Origin: Streptomyces drozdowiczii | GTDB taxonomy: Bacteria; Actinomycetota; Actinomycetes; Streptomycetales; Streptomycetaceae | Direction: 5' to 3' | Assembly: GCF_026167665.1 (NCBI RefSeq) | Contig: NZ_CP098740.1 | Coordinates: 7,316,001 to 7,380,000 of the forward strand | DNA: 64,000 nt | Shown: one piece after another, positions 24,867-33,635 of the stretch | Numbering within the stretch: the first letter of the stretch is position 1 | Layout: every line of letters begins with the position of its first letter | The notes under the pieces: model-generated | What the model was told of the DNA's origin: nothing | The model's input: only the letters and a program-made list of their open reading frames with translations | Databases searched by the model: none | Position numbers and translations under genes: made by a program

Positions 24867-25247
24867 TCAACTGGCCGCGTGGAGCGCGGCGGTGGTACGG
24901 ACGGTGTCCGCGAGCAGCACGGTCAGCTCGTGGCCGTGGTCGACGGCGTCCTCCAGGCGCTCGATGAGCTCGCCGGGCAAACCGCGGTTGCGGGCGCCGG
25001 CCAGGACGCCCTCGAGGTAGAGGACGTCGGCGAGGACGCGGCCGCGGACGTCCAGGACGCCGGGCTGCACGGCGAGGACGTCATCGTTCTTCGCGGTCGC
25101 CAGGGCCGCGTGGTTGGTGGCCTCGGTGTACGCGGTCTCGGTCTGCTCGGTGAGCAGTTCGTCGACGGCGGTGTTGTCGGCGTAGGCGCGGCGCCAGCCG
25201 AAGCGGGCGGCGCCGGCCTCCATGAGGGAGCGGCGGGCGAGGGACAC
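24867..25247 (-). CDS. Hypothetical protein, 126 aa
   Basis: GTG 25247 follows GGAGGTCACC. An all-helical soluble protein (TEQTETAYTEATNHAALATA; GELIERLEDAVDHGHELTVL) of unknown family. Same strand and region as the plasmid spread genes. Confidence 0.6.
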   Translation of the reverse strand: MSLARRSLMEAGAARFGWRRAYADNTAVDELLTEQTETAYTEATNHAALATAKNDDVLAVQPGVLDVRGRVLADVLYLEGVLAGARNRGLPGELIERLEDAVDHGHELTVLLADTVRTTAALHAAS

Positions 25248-25356
25248 GGTGACCTCCGGGGGAGGGCCGGTCGTCCGGTCTCGGCTGACCGGGCGGACAC
25301 CGCGTCGTCCCCGGCCGCCGTCGTACGGGCGGGCGGGGACGCGCGGAGAGCGCCGG

Positions 25357-25932
25357 TCAGTTCTCCGGGAGGCGGCGGGCGTAGTAGGAGACGTAGTCGC
25401 TGTACTGGCTGCGCTCGACGCGCATGATCTCCGGCTCGTCGACGACCAGCTGGTTGAGCACGGCCACGATCCAGTCGTTGGTGCGCTGGAGGGTGAGGCG
25501 GATCAGGTCCAGGTCGGACACCCACACCTGCGTGTCCTCGTCCCGGCGGCGGGACCTGCGGACCCAGGTGTGCAGCTGCTCGCGGACGGTGTCGTCGTCC
25601 GGGCGGGCAGGGATGTCGCGGGGAAGCGCCCGGCAGGTCGTGGCGTGCTCGTTGGCCACCGTCGCGGCGTCGGCGAGGCCGTAGCGCGTGCTGTAGGTGC
25701 GCTTTCCGTCCTTCGCGGTGGCGTAGTGGCAGCCGAGGCAGGCGACGGAGTAGTAGGTGCCGTGCGGGCCGTCGTCGGTGGTGTAGACGAGGACGACCGC
25801 GTGCGCCTGGTTGTAGTAGCGCTGGGCGATGGTGACGCCCTCGGGCTTCCAGGTCTCGCCGATCTCGGGCCACGGCTCAGGGGCCGGCGCTTCGACGGGC
25901 TCGGGGCGGCGGGCGAACGGGGTGAGGGACAT
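25357..25932 (-). CDS. Hypothetical protein, 191 aa
   Basis: ATG 25932 starts two bases after the small membrane gene ends (25935), so the pair is closely linked. The protein has a Cys/His patch (ACLGCHYATAKDGKRTYSTR and HATTCR) that could bind zinc and a helical C-terminus (LDLIRLTLQRTNDWIVAVLN). Family unknown. Confidence 0.65.
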   Translation of the reverse strand: MSLTPFARRPEPVEAPAPEPWPEIGETWKPEGVTIAQRYYNQAHAVVLVYTTDDGPHGTYYSVACLGCHYATAKDGKRTYSTRYGLADAATVANEHATTCRALPRDIPARPDDDTVREQLHTWVRRSRRRDEDTQVWVSDLDLIRLTLQRTNDWIVAVLNQLVVDEPEIMRVERSQYSDYVSYYARRLPEN

Positions 25933-25934
25933 GG

Positions 25935-26066
25935 TTACTTCTCCTTCTGGTCGGCCTGGGCGTGGATGCGGGCGGCGGTGCGGCGGGCGGCGGCGATCAC
26001 GAAGGGGATGGCGAGCGCGCCAGCGAGGCTGGCGTAGCTGATGACGAAGCTGGCGGCGGTGCTCAC
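25935..26066 (-). CDS. Small membrane protein, 43 aa
   Basis: GTG 26066 overlaps the TGA of the upstream gene (GTGA). One membrane helix (SYASLAGALAIPFVIAA) is followed by a basic tail (ARRTAARIHAQADQKEK). Size, topology and coupling fit a small spread (Spd) protein. Confidence 0.55.
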   Translation of the reverse strand: MSTAASFVISYASLAGALAIPFVIAAARRTAARIHAQADQKEK

Positions 26067-26532
26067 ACCAGCGCCCCGATCGCGGCGGCGGTCAGCAGGG
26101 CGAGCGCGGCGAGGATGACGTCGACCGCGAGGGCCAGGCGCCGGAACTTGCGGACCGCGAGGGTCGACAGCGCCTTGATGCGGGCGGGGCGGTGGTCCTG
26201 GTCCATTGCCTCCTGGAGCTCGTTCTCCTCCAGGTGCGCCCACTGCGGGAAGGTGCCCGGGGCGGGGCGGCCGGGCACGGTCAGGCAGGGCCGGACGACC
26301 AGGAGGAGTAAGACCGCCGCGGCGGCGAGGGTGAGGACGGCCAGGGCGCCGACGGCCTTCGTGAAGACGGGCAGGTCCTTGTCGGCGACGCTGGCCAGAC
26401 CCGCGAGGACCGCGCCGTCGAAGGCGAGCAGCAGGCTGGCCTTGCTGTCAGTGCGGGCGATCTCACCGGTGACGGTGGCGCAGGCGGCGTCCAGGTTCCG
26501 GTCGCCGGTGATGGTGAGGGGGTGGTGGTCAT
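26063..26532 (-). CDS. PycTM/DUF5706-like membrane protein, start region frameshifted (156 aa if restored)
   Basis: ARTDSKASLLLAFDGAVLAG followed by a second hydrophobic segment (AVLTLAAAAVLLLLVV), and a third near the C-terminus (ILAALALLTAAAIGALV), matches the family annotated as Pycsar effector transmembrane domain. A good ribosome site (GGGAG, six bases) precedes ATG 26532, but that frame fails after four codons. One more C in the minus-strand C5 run (26518-26522) gives MTTTPLTITGDRNLDAAC and joins the main frame. Without repair the gene would start at ATG 26545 with no ribosome site. No uridylate or cytidylate cyclase is nearby, so a spread role is as likely as defence. Confidence 0.65.
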
Positions 26533-26620
26533 GTGCGACTCCCATCCGGGCCGGGCTGTCCGGCTCCCCGTCACCACCCGGCCCGCGGGTGCGGGGTGGG
26601 TGGATCAGGCAGCCGTCAGG

Positions 26621-27214
26621 TCAGCGAGCCGGGTGGTTGTGGTTGTGCAGGTGGATCAGCGGGCGCAGGGACAGGCCGCGCAGGGCGAAGAGGCTGCCGA
26701 TCGTCCAGGCCAGGACCGTGAGGGCGGCGGCGACGGGGCGGCCGGCTGCGGGGGCGGCGTCCCAGACCATGAACACCGAGCAGGCGCCGTGTGCCGTCCA
26801 GGTCAGCCGGGCGCCGACGGCGCCGGTGAACCAGGACAGGGCCAGGGAGACGATGCCGACGCCCTGCCAGATGACGAACGCGCTGGTCGCCGTCAGGGGC
26901 AGACCGACCGTGTGCGCGCTCAGGTAGGCGTGGACGGGGTCGGCGACGGTGGCGGTCCACTGCGAGGCCCACGCCCAGTCCTGGTGGTGGTACCAGTCGA
27001 TGCCCTTGGGGATGCCCCACTTGAGGGTGAGGAGCAGGACGACCAGGCCGACGACGCCGAAGGCGGCGATGACGCCAAGCGGGATGTCGTCGGTGGTCTT
27101 GATCGGGCGCGGCCGGGGCGGGGCCGGCCTGCGGGGCGGCGGGACGCGCTGGCTGTCGTCGATGGTGTCCAGCGGCGGGATGGCGGGGTCGGGCTCGTGC
27201 TTGTCGGGCTCGCT
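26621..27214 (-). CDS. Multi-pass membrane protein of the transfer region, 197 aa
   Basis: GTG 27214 follows AAGGAG with a six-base spacer. A Pro-rich soluble N-terminus (residues 1-45) leads to about four membrane helices (PLGVIAAFGVVGLVVLLLTL; SAFVIWQGVGIVSLALSWF; VAAALTVLAWTIGSLFAL) and a His/Asn-rich tail. Likely a spread-type membrane protein; no family name can be given. Confidence 0.6.
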   Translation of the reverse strand, partial: SEPDKHEPDPAIPPLDTIDDSQRVPPPRRPAPPRPRPIKTTDDIPLGVIAAFGVVGLVVLLLTLKWGIPKGIDWYHHQDWAWASQWTATVADPVHAYLSAHTVGLPLTATSAFVIWQGVGIVSLALSWFTGAVGARLTWTAHGACSVFMVWDAAPAAGRPVAAALTVLAWTIGSLFALRGLSLRPLIHLHNHNHPAR

Positions 27215-27300
27215 CACCGGGGTCTCCTTCACGGTGGTCGACGGCTGCGGGACGAGGTGGTGCGGTACGTGGGCGGGCCGGGCTCACCGACTCCCCTTCA

Positions 27301-27322
27301 CCACCCGCCGACGGGCGGGTGG
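27301..27322. terminator. Hairpin terminator with shared flank GTGGATCAGGCA
   Basis: Arms CCACCCGCC and GGCGGGTGG around a four-base loop lie between two leftward genes. A diverged copy with the same preceding CACCACCCG and the same following GTGGATCAGGCA occurs around 26573-26612, also after a stop codon. Confidence 0.6.
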
Positions 27323-27354
27323 ATCAGGCAACCGGCAGACGCGGGAAAGGTGGT

Positions 27355-27792
27355 TCAGGCCGCGGCGGCGAGGTGCTCGCCGGGCGGGCGCATGTAGCTG
27401 CCGGGCGCGGCCGGGGTGCCGTCGTAGCACTCCAGGCACGATCCGAGGGTGCGCAGAGGGAGGCAGTGGTAGTACCGCCTCGAACAGGTCGGGCAGGTCT
27501 GCCGCTTCGCCATCGCCTTGTCGAGCGCGAGCTCCTTGGCGAAGGTCATCGGCCGTATCGGCTTGGCCTTCTTGATCTCGTACAGCCATGCCTTGCGCTT
27601 GCCGCCCCGGCATTCGATGACGGCGACCGGGTCCTGGCCGCCGGGCCGTAAGCGCCGCTCCCGCAGCTGGCGCCGGGTGGCGAGGCCCTTGGGGGCCTGC
27701 CTCCAGCGGTAGACGGGCAGGGCGCCGGTGGGATCGGCGTAGATGTCGACGTCCCGGACGGCCGGCGGGGACGCGGGGTCAGCGGCGGCCAC
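27355..27792 (-). CDS. Conserved plasmid protein with zinc-ribbon-like C-terminus, 145 aa
   Basis: The text QLRERRLRPGGQDPVAVIEC, LYEIKKAKPIRPMTFAKELA and KRQTCPTCSRRYYHCLPLRT has the feel of a protein found beside tra genes on Streptomyces plasmids. CPTC and CLEC pairs suggest a zinc ribbon. It overlaps the next gene by 14 bases, so the two are co-translated. Molecular role unknown. Confidence 0.65.
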   Translation of the reverse strand: MAAADPASPPAVRDVDIYADPTGALPVYRWRQAPKGLATRRQLRERRLRPGGQDPVAVIECRGGKRKAWLYEIKKAKPIRPMTFAKELALDKAMAKRQTCPTCSRRYYHCLPLRTLGSCLECYDGTPAAPGSYMRPPGEHLAAAA

Positions 27793-28276
27793 GGCCTCGG
27801 TTGTGTCCGCGGCCGGTGTGGACCTGGACCTTGGCGCGGCCGCGGGCCTGGACGTTGATCGAGCGGCCGCTGCCGGGGCCGGTGGCGAACATCTTCAGCA
27901 GGACGAAGCCGATCAGGACGACGCCCGCGATGAGGGCGAGCGCCTTGGCGAGCTCGAGGAGGGCGGCTGCCAGGAAGTACACGCCGACCCCGGCGACTCC
28001 GACGACGAACGCGACCAAGGCGGCCCTCACCAGGAGCGGGGAGATGTAGGGCTGCGGGGCCGGGGCGGGCGGCGGCATGTAGTACGCGACCGGCTGGCCG
28101 CCCGGTCCGGACATCATCACGACGCCGTCGAGGCCGGCGGTCGGCGGGTAGACGACCGCGCCCTGGGGGAGCGGGACGACGTACTGCCCGTACTGCGGGG
28201 CGGGCGGCTGCCCGTACTGGGGCGGCAGCGGCGTCGGGTAGTAGGTGGGCTGGGGCTGCTCGCCGTGAGACGGCAT
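27779..28276 (-). CDS. Pro/Tyr-rich membrane protein, 165 aa
   Basis: ATG 28276 follows GAGGAGAGGA. The first 80 residues are Pro/Tyr/Gln-rich (YYPTPLPPQYGQPPAPQYGQ), then two membrane helices (LLVRAALVAFVVGVAGVGVY; ALALIAGVVLIGFVLLKMF) and a basic Arg/Gly tail. The layout fits a spread protein that could interact with nucleic acid through its tail, by inference. Confidence 0.6.
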   Translation of the reverse strand: MPSHGEQPQPTYYPTPLPPQYGQPPAPQYGQYVVPLPQGAVVYPPTAGLDGVVMMSGPGGQPVAYYMPPPAPAPQPYISPLLVRAALVAFVVGVAGVGVYFLAAALLELAKALALIAGVVLIGFVLLKMFATGPGSGRSINVQARGRAKVQVHTGRGHNRGRGRR

Positions 28277-28357
28277 GATGGGTCCTCTCCTCGAAGGGGA
28301 GCTCGGGCGGTGTCATTTGGCGTGAGATTCGCCCGTGGAGGCTTCGGCCTCTTCACC

Positions 28358-28390
28358 GGCCCCCGAGGTGGCTTCAACATCTCGGGGGCC
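28358..28390. terminator. Hairpin after the 60-aa gene
   Basis: Ten-base arms GGCCCCCGAG (28358-28367) and CTCGGGGGCC (28381-28390), placed 30 bases downstream of the leftward stop at 28420. Confidence 0.65.
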
Positions 28391-28419
28391 AGTGGAGCCG
28401 TCGAAGCTCGGGTGTGCGT

Positions 28420-28602
28420 TCAGTCGGTGAGCTGGCGCCACCGCGTGGGCAGCAGCTCGTCCCGGCGCAGCAGGATCGTGGGCGGGTGCTCGGGGCCGGC
28501 CTTGGGGAGCAGAGCGACCGGCTCGTTGCCCAGGTGGGTGAAGTCGAACTCGAAGTCCGTGTCCACGGTGTCCTCTTCCTCTTCGCTGGGCCGGTGGGTC
28601 AT
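28420..28602 (-). CDS. Small acidic protein, 60 aa
   Basis: ATG 28602 overlaps the stop of the DUF2637 gene (ATGA); a GTG further in follows AAGAGGA and is the alternative. It begins MTHRPSEEEEDTVDTDFEF and ends RRDELLPTRWRQLTD. No family recognised. Confidence 0.5.
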   Translation of the reverse strand: MTHRPSEEEEDTVDTDFEFDFTHLGNEPVALLPKAGPEHPPTILLRRDELLPTRWRQLTD

Positions 28603-30113
28603 GCCGCACCGGCACTCTCGCTGTCGCTGCCGTCGTCCTCGAAGACGTCCAGGGCGTCGGCGATGACCGACTCCTCGAATCCGTCCTCTTCCGCGAGGCG
28701 CTTCTTCGCCGCACGGACGCGGTCTCCGACCCACGTCTCGCCCTTGCCGTACTGGGTTCCGAGGCGCTCCAGGTCCGGCGCGATGCCGGACAGCGAGCAC
28801 TTCGCGATGTACCGCTCGGCTTCGTCACGCTGCTTCTCGCGCACTTCGCGAGGGATCCGGCCGCCGTTTTCCGAGGCGGTCAGGGCGGGCACCGCGCTGA
28901 GCGCGACCCCACTTTCCGAGGGACGACCCGCAGAAATCGAGGCGCGGGCGCCTGCACTTTCCGAGGTTCCGCGAGCCTTGGCGGCGGCCCGCTCCAGGGC
29001 GCGCTGCCGCTTCAGCTTCTCGGCTTCCTCCAGGGCGCGGGCCTCTGCCTCAGCCCTGATCCGCTCAGCCTCAGCGGCGGCTTCGGCTTCCTTGCGCAGC
29101 GCCTCCGCCTGGGCTTCGGCTTCCTTGCGCAGCGCCTCCGCCTGGGCTTCGGCTTCCTTGCGCAGCGCCTCTGCCTGCGCTTCTGCCTTGACGATCTCGG
29201 CCTGGCGGGTGGCCTCACGGTCCCGTTCGGCCTGCTCCCGCTCCCACTCCTCACGGCGGCGGCGGTCCTCGATCTCGGCTTCGGTCTTGCGCCGCGACGC
29301 CTCGATTTCTGCGGACCGCTCGGTCAGCGCGAGCCGCTCGCGTTCCGCCTCGATTTCTGCGCGGCGGGTACGGTCGGCCGCCTCGATTTCTGCGGCGCGC
29401 CGCTCGTTTTCGAGCCTCGCGATTTCCTCGCGTTCGCGCCGGGCGGCCTCGCGTTCTGCTGCCTCGCGCTTCGCGGCGGCCTCGCGTTCGGCTTCCTCGC
29501 GGGCTCGCTTTTCGGCGGCCTCGCGTTCCGTGGCCTTCGCGGTCTCGAACCTGGCGATGACCGCGTTCAGTTCGCCGCGCCGCCGAGTCGCGTACTTGCG
29601 GTAGCCGGTGGCGGCTTCCGCGAGCAGGATCAGCAGCGCGGGGGCGACGGAGTGGAGCAGGATGCCGCCCGCGTCGGGCTTCTGCGGGATGAAGTGGAAG
29701 TGGCCGTCCGGGTAGAGCGACGTCCAGCAGTTCATCACCCAGGTGGAGAGGCCGGCGGTCCAGCGCAGCAGGAACGGCCAGCCGCCGGGCTTGTAGTCGC
29801 CGCCGTGTTCGGCGAGGACGCCGTCGACGTACAGGACGGTGATCAGGGCGAGGCTGGCCAGCGGGTCCAGCATCCAGGCGATGTACCAGGGGATCTCGTG
29901 GGAGATCCCGAACAGGGTCACATTCACACAAGTGAAGATCAAAGCGCCACCCCCGAGGGTGAGCAGCGCCTTGGTGACCATGGCCAGGACGTCGTCCAGC
30001 TTGGCGATGGACTTGCGGGCCTTGGTGGCGTCGGCCGCGCTGACCGGAGGGGGTGGAGCGGGGGTGTTGGGCGGCCCGGCCTGCTGCGGCCGGGGCACGG
30101 TCGGGGCGCTCAT
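28599..30113 (-). CDS. DUF2637/SpdB-like membrane and coiled-coil protein, 504 aa
   Basis: The N-terminal third carries membrane helices typical of DUF2637 plasmid spread proteins (LLTLGGGALIFTCVNVTLFG; DPLASLALITVLYVDGVLA; APALLILLAEAATGY). A long Glu/Arg/Ala coiled coil (residues about 185-400) follows, containing tandem EAQAEALRKEA units. The C-terminus (KCSLSGIAPDLERLGTQYGK) looks like a small winged or helix-turn-helix domain. ATG 30113 is placed after the palindromic operator at 30142-30158. In Streptomyces, Spd proteins move the plasmid between hyphal compartments after TraB transfer. Confidence 0.75.
   Translation of the reverse strand: MSAPTVPRPQQAGPPNTPAPPPPVSAADATKARKSIAKLDDVLAMVTKALLTLGGGALIFTCVNVTLFGISHEIPWYIAWMLDPLASLALITVLYVDGVLAEHGGDYKPGGWPFLLRWTAGLSTWVMNCWTSLYPDGHFHFIPQKPDAGGILLHSVAPALLILLAEAATGYRKYATRRRGELNAVIARFETAKATEREAAEKRAREEAEREAAAKREAAEREAARREREEIARLENERRAAEIEAADRTRRAEIEAERERLALTERSAEIEASRRKTEAEIEDRRRREEWEREQAERDREATRQAEIVKAEAQAEALRKEAEAQAEALRKEAEAQAEALRKEAEAAAEAERIRAEAEARALEEAEKLKRQRALERAAAKARGTSESAGARASISAGRPSESGVALSAVPALTASENGGRIPREVREKQRDEAERYIAKCSLSGIAPDLERLGTQYGKGETWVGDRVRAAKKRLAEEDGFEESVIADALDVFEDDGSDSESAGAA
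29080..29190. repeat. 33-bp tandem repeats within the DUF2637 gene
   Basis: Two identical 33-base units (29101-29133 and 29134-29166) are flanked by partial copies on both sides. Each encodes 11 residues of the coiled coil (AEAQAEALRKE type). Confidence 0.85.
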
Positions 30114-30282
30114 TCTGACTACCTTCCGTAGTGTGCGGGGGAGTGTGCGGCGCACACTGCACAGGGTGCAAACCGGGATCAATAACCTGTGTGCGAGGCT
30201 GCACACTGGAACTTCCCTAAGGGGAGGGAGGGGCCGCACAGTGCGGTGTGCGCTGTGCGACCCCTCCCGAGCGTGGTCACTC
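30114..30282. promoter_or_regulatory. Intergenic region with GTGTGC/GCACAC operators
   Basis: Contains a 17-base palindrome AGTGTGCGGCGCACACT (30142-30158) just upstream of the DUF2637 gene, plus further GTGTGC or GCACAC copies near 30131, 30192, 30203 and 30250. Repeated inverted half-sites between traB and the spd gene suggest binding by a tra repressor, such as the GntR protein of this plasmid. Confidence 0.5.
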
Positions 30283-32429
30283 TCAGTTGCCGTTGTCGAG
30301 CGGGGAGCGGATCAGGTCGTACGATCCGTAGCCCTCCTCGGACTCATCCTTGGCGATGACGCCGTCGTCCAGGAGCTGCTTCTTCAGGCGGTTCCACCAG
30401 TCGCGGGCGCCCTTCTTGTTGACCCGCATCCACAGGTCGTTGAGCTCCTTGGGCTCGAAGCTGTCTTTGCCTTCGCGCACCCATGAATCCAGGCGAGCAA
30501 AGATGGCGGCCTTGGTGTCCTCGGGGGAGAGCTTGTCCTCGTCGGCCACCGCGCCGGGGAGCTGGAAGACCGGGGCGTCGTCGGCCGGCGCCTCGATCTC
30601 GGTCTCGACGCTGAGGTGGTCGTACGCGCCGGGCTCCGGGTCGGCCTCCAGGATCTTGCGCAGCTCCTCGTCCAAGTCCTCGGTCTCCTTCGCGAGCAGA
30701 TCCGGGTCGATCTCCACGTCCTCGTCCTCCTCGTACTCGTCGTCGGCGTCGTACTCGGAGGCCGGGTCCGCCGCCGGGGCGGCGGGGCGGCCGGCTGCTG
30801 GGGGAAGGCGCCGGATCCGTCGGCGTCGCCCTCCAGGAGCGGGGTGGTGTAGAAGGTGCGGTTCGTCCACAGCGCGCCGAACGCCTTCGCGGTCGTGGCG
30901 TCCATGGGCGTGCGTACGTTCATGCCCGCGGTAACGGCGGCCGCCAGGGTGGGGCGGTCGACGTTGTAGGTGCGGGCGACGACGGCCCAGCGGTCTTCGG
31001 CGATGCCCATCCCGGCCGCGTACAGGTAGCCGGGCTTCCTGTTGCCCCAGCCAGGGTGGGCACCGGCCTCGATCGCCTCGGGCGGCAGGACGTACTGGGC
31101 CTCCGCTCCGTCGGTCAGGCCGTACGCCATACCGGCGGGGTGATTGGAGCGCGCCGTGGTGTCCATCTGGTCGTGCGTGGCGCGCTGGATGGAGGAGAGG
31201 AACCAGCCGCCGGTGGAGCGCAGGGTGCGCAGTACCTTGCCGTACGCCTCACCGTCGGCGAAGTCGGCGGCCTCCTCACCGATGATCAGCAGGAAGTTCA
31301 GGCCGCACCCTGGCTTCCACTTGGCCAGACCCTTGGCCGCGAGGTACTCGCCGCGTTCCTTGATCACCGTGTGCATCTGCTTGAAGAACCGGCGTGCGTC
31401 CTTCTCGTTGGTGATCACCATGTCGGCGGCGTGCCGGACGTGCCCGTAGTCCTGCATGAACTTCGCGCAGTTGATGACGATGACGGACACCTCGGTGCGG
31501 GTGGCGGCCTCGGTCACGATGATGCTGTTGCCGACGGTCTTGCCCGCTCCGTTGGTGCCCTGCGCGACGCAGTGCTCCACGTTGCCGCCCCCTTCGACCT
31601 CCTGCGGGTCGGTCAGGACGCCGGGCAGGTTGAGCTTGAGCGTCTCGCCGTCCTCGTAGACCCCGATGTTGATCGGCACATCGCCGAACCCGGCGCCGAA
31701 CGCGGACGGACCGGGCCAGGCGGTCGCCTCCTTGAGGAGGTCGGCGACCTGGACCCGCATGGTGATCAGGGAGGAGTCGTCGTCGTCCACGGTGTGGGTG
31801 ACCCGTCCCTTGCCGAGCTTGAGCGCGGAGGTCATGGCGGGGATACGGCGGGCGAACTCGTCCGCCGTCGCCCCGTCCTTCGCCTCGACCTGGGCGACGA
31901 CCGTGCCCTTGCCGTTGGACTTGGCCTCCTTCAGCTCGTGCTTGGCCAGGCCGATCTCGGCTTCGAGCTTGGCCCACTTGCCGTCGGCCTTCTCGCCCGA
32001 GCCCTTCTTGTACAACGCCGACCACAGGTGGTTGGCGATGCACAGACCGGACCCGGCGAGCATCCAGGTGCCCATCGTGGCGCCGGACTCCAGGCCCACC
32101 ACGGTGCCCAGGGTGACCCCGGCCGTGGTGGCGACGACGTTGACCTGGTGGAGGTAGCGCACGTCCTTCTCGCGCTTGGCCTTGTGGTCCATGTGGTTGA
32201 TCAGCTTGGCCAGGGCCGCCCCGGTGCCGGCCAGACCGAGCGCGGCGAGCGCCAGGGAGGCCGGGGTGGCGGAGAGCAGCACGTGGGCGGTCTCGGCGAC
32301 GATGCAGCCGCCGATGTTGATGCCCCACGGCCCGCCGTAGGCGACCCATGCCTTCCTCGCGGACTCCTGCTCCTCTTCGGTACGGGTGTCGATCTTCTTG
32401 GCTCGTGCGGAGATACGGCGTGCCATCAC
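30283..32429 (-). CDS. traB: TraB-type FtsK/SpoIIIE DNA translocase, split by a frameshift (714 aa if restored)
   Basis: Streptomyces TraB pumps double-stranded plasmid DNA between mycelia. Two membrane hairpins (ASLALAALGLAGTGAALAKL; TTAGVTLGTVVGLESGATMG) precede the motor with Walker A GTNGAGKTVGNSI and Walker B LNFLLIIGEEAADF. After FPQQPAAP the motor frame turns to Arg/Thr/Pro shadow. The good frame continues SEYDADDEYEEDEDVEIDPD and ends in a winged-helix region (LDSWVREGKDSF, KKGARDWWNRLKKQLLDDGV). One extra G in a G4 run at 30776-30779 or 30784-30787 joins them. As written, the motor frame ends at 30384. ATG 32426 or GTG 32429 starts it, touching the upstream stop. Confidence 0.8.
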
Positions 32430-32881
32430 GCAGCTCCTGCCTCGCCCGGACGCCCAGGGGCGCCCTTGGGCTTGTCACCGATGGAGAATCCGGGCTTCTT
32501 GCCCTTGCCCTCGCGCGCCTTCCGCTCAGCCTCAATCTCGGGCTGGATGAAGTGCTTGACGAACGAGGCGTACATCTTGATGCCGCTCAGCCCGAGAACC
32601 TTCGCGGCGGACGCGCCGCCCTTGAGGTGGGCGGCCACCAGCTTCGCGCGGATCTTGGACTGGGCTCCGAAGGTCCACCACTTGCCCTTGTACTGGGCGA
32701 GGATGGCGCCGATCATGTCGGCGTCCATGCCGATCCGCATGTGGAGCTCCATGCCGATCGCCCGCAGGATCCGGGCGTACTGGTAGAGGTCACGGTCGCT
32801 CGTGAACTCGATCTTCTCCAGCTGCTGGATGAGCTGGGAGAGGTTCGAGCCGAGCTTCTCGCCGCTGTCGCTGTCGCTCAT
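32426..32881 (-). CDS. Conserved protein upstream of traB, 151 aa
   Basis: ATG 32881 follows GGAAGGA. A helical soluble protein (LGSNLSQLIQQLEKIEFTSD; DLYQYARILRAIGMELHMRI) ending in a Lys/Gly-rich tail. Its stop overlaps the traB start (TGATG), so it is coupled to traB and probably helps transfer. Family not named. Confidence 0.65.
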   Translation of the reverse strand: MSDSDSGEKLGSNLSQLIQQLEKIEFTSDRDLYQYARILRAIGMELHMRIGMDADMIGAILAQYKGKWWTFGAQSKIRAKLVAAHLKGGASAAKVLGLSGIKMYASFVKHFIQPEIEAERKAREGKGKKPGFSIGDKPKGAPGRPGEAGAA

Positions 32882-32991
32882 GGTCGGGGTGGGTTCCTTC
32901 CAGATCAGGGGTTGTGCGGACGGGTCGGGGGCTGTCACCTCCCCGCGGTCCCGCACCCTGCGGTGCGGAGCCACGGGCAAGCGACACAAGG

Positions 32992-33198
32992 TCACTTGCT
33001 GGCGGCAGTGCTGTCGTTGGCGCTGGAAACCGCGGCACCGATGCCGGTACCGATGCCGTCGATCGCGTTCGAGAGCGGCGACGTCGCCAGGGCGTAGCCG
33101 CAGACCAGCGCGGCGATCAGGACGCACGCTCGCATGTCGGAGCGCCAGAACAGGTACGTGGCGCCACCGGCGAGCAGGAAGAGAGGCAGTGCAATCAC
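32992..33198 (-). CDS. Small membrane protein, 68 aa
   Basis: GTG 33198 after GGAGGACCTC. Two hydrophobic segments (IALPLFLLAGGATYLFW; CVLIAALVCGYALA) and a Ser/Asn tail. Size and location, directly ahead of the traB operon, suggest a spread-type protein. Confidence 0.6.
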   Translation of the reverse strand: MIALPLFLLAGGATYLFWRSDMRACVLIAALVCGYALATSPLSNAIDGIGTGIGAAVSSANDSTAASK

Positions 33199-33372
33199 GA
33201 GGTCCTCCAGGGACGGGGAGTTGGGGATGTGCTCTCCAGCCGCGAGGGCCGAACCGAGCGGGGGAAGCGGGTGCTCCTTCGCTCTCCACCGCCACCGGGC
33301 CGCGCTAGGCGGGCCGGTAGCGACTGGGCAACGCAGGAAGCGGAGCGGGTCAGCAGCGGGGAATTCGGATGG

Positions 33373-33630
33373 TCAGGAGGCGGAGCGGGCCCGCCTGCGG
33401 GCGGCGCGGCGCTTGATGGAGCGCCGCTCGTCCTCGCTGGTGCCGCCCCAGACGCCGTCAACTGGGCCGGATTCCAGCGCCCACTGGAGGCACTGCTCCA
33501 TGACCGGGCAGCGGCGGCGGCAGACCGCCTTGGCCTCCTCGATCTGCAGGAGCGCCGGTCCGGTGTTGCCGATCGGGAAGAACAGCTCGGGGTCTTCCTC
33601 GCGGCAGACCGCGTTGTGTCGCCAGTCCAT
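33373..33630 (-). CDS. WhiB-family transcription factor, 85 aa
   Basis: DWRHNAVCREEDPELFFPIG carries the first Cys, AVCRRRCPVMEQCLQWAL the next three, and GVWGGTSEDERR the turn and basic tail, all as in WhiB proteins. The middle pair is C-x3-C rather than the usual C-x2-C, which could alter cluster geometry. ATG 33630 follows AGGGGAAG, with a 32-aa microgene ending six bases upstream. It may regulate the traB operon that follows. Confidence 0.85.
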   Translation of the reverse strand: MDWRHNAVCREEDPELFFPIGNTGPALLQIEEAKAVCRRRCPVMEQCLQWALESGPVDGVWGGTSEDERRSIKRRAARRRARSAS

Positions 33631-33635
33631 CGCAA

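Noticed and set aside
29080..29190. Possible CRISPR-like direct repeats
   Set aside because: Repeats are directly adjacent without spacers, lie in frame in a coiled-coil gene, and there are no cas genes.
31056..32786. A 576-codon rightward open frame opposite traB
   Set aside because: Antisense shadow of the TraB motor, whose Walker motifs are on the minus strand.
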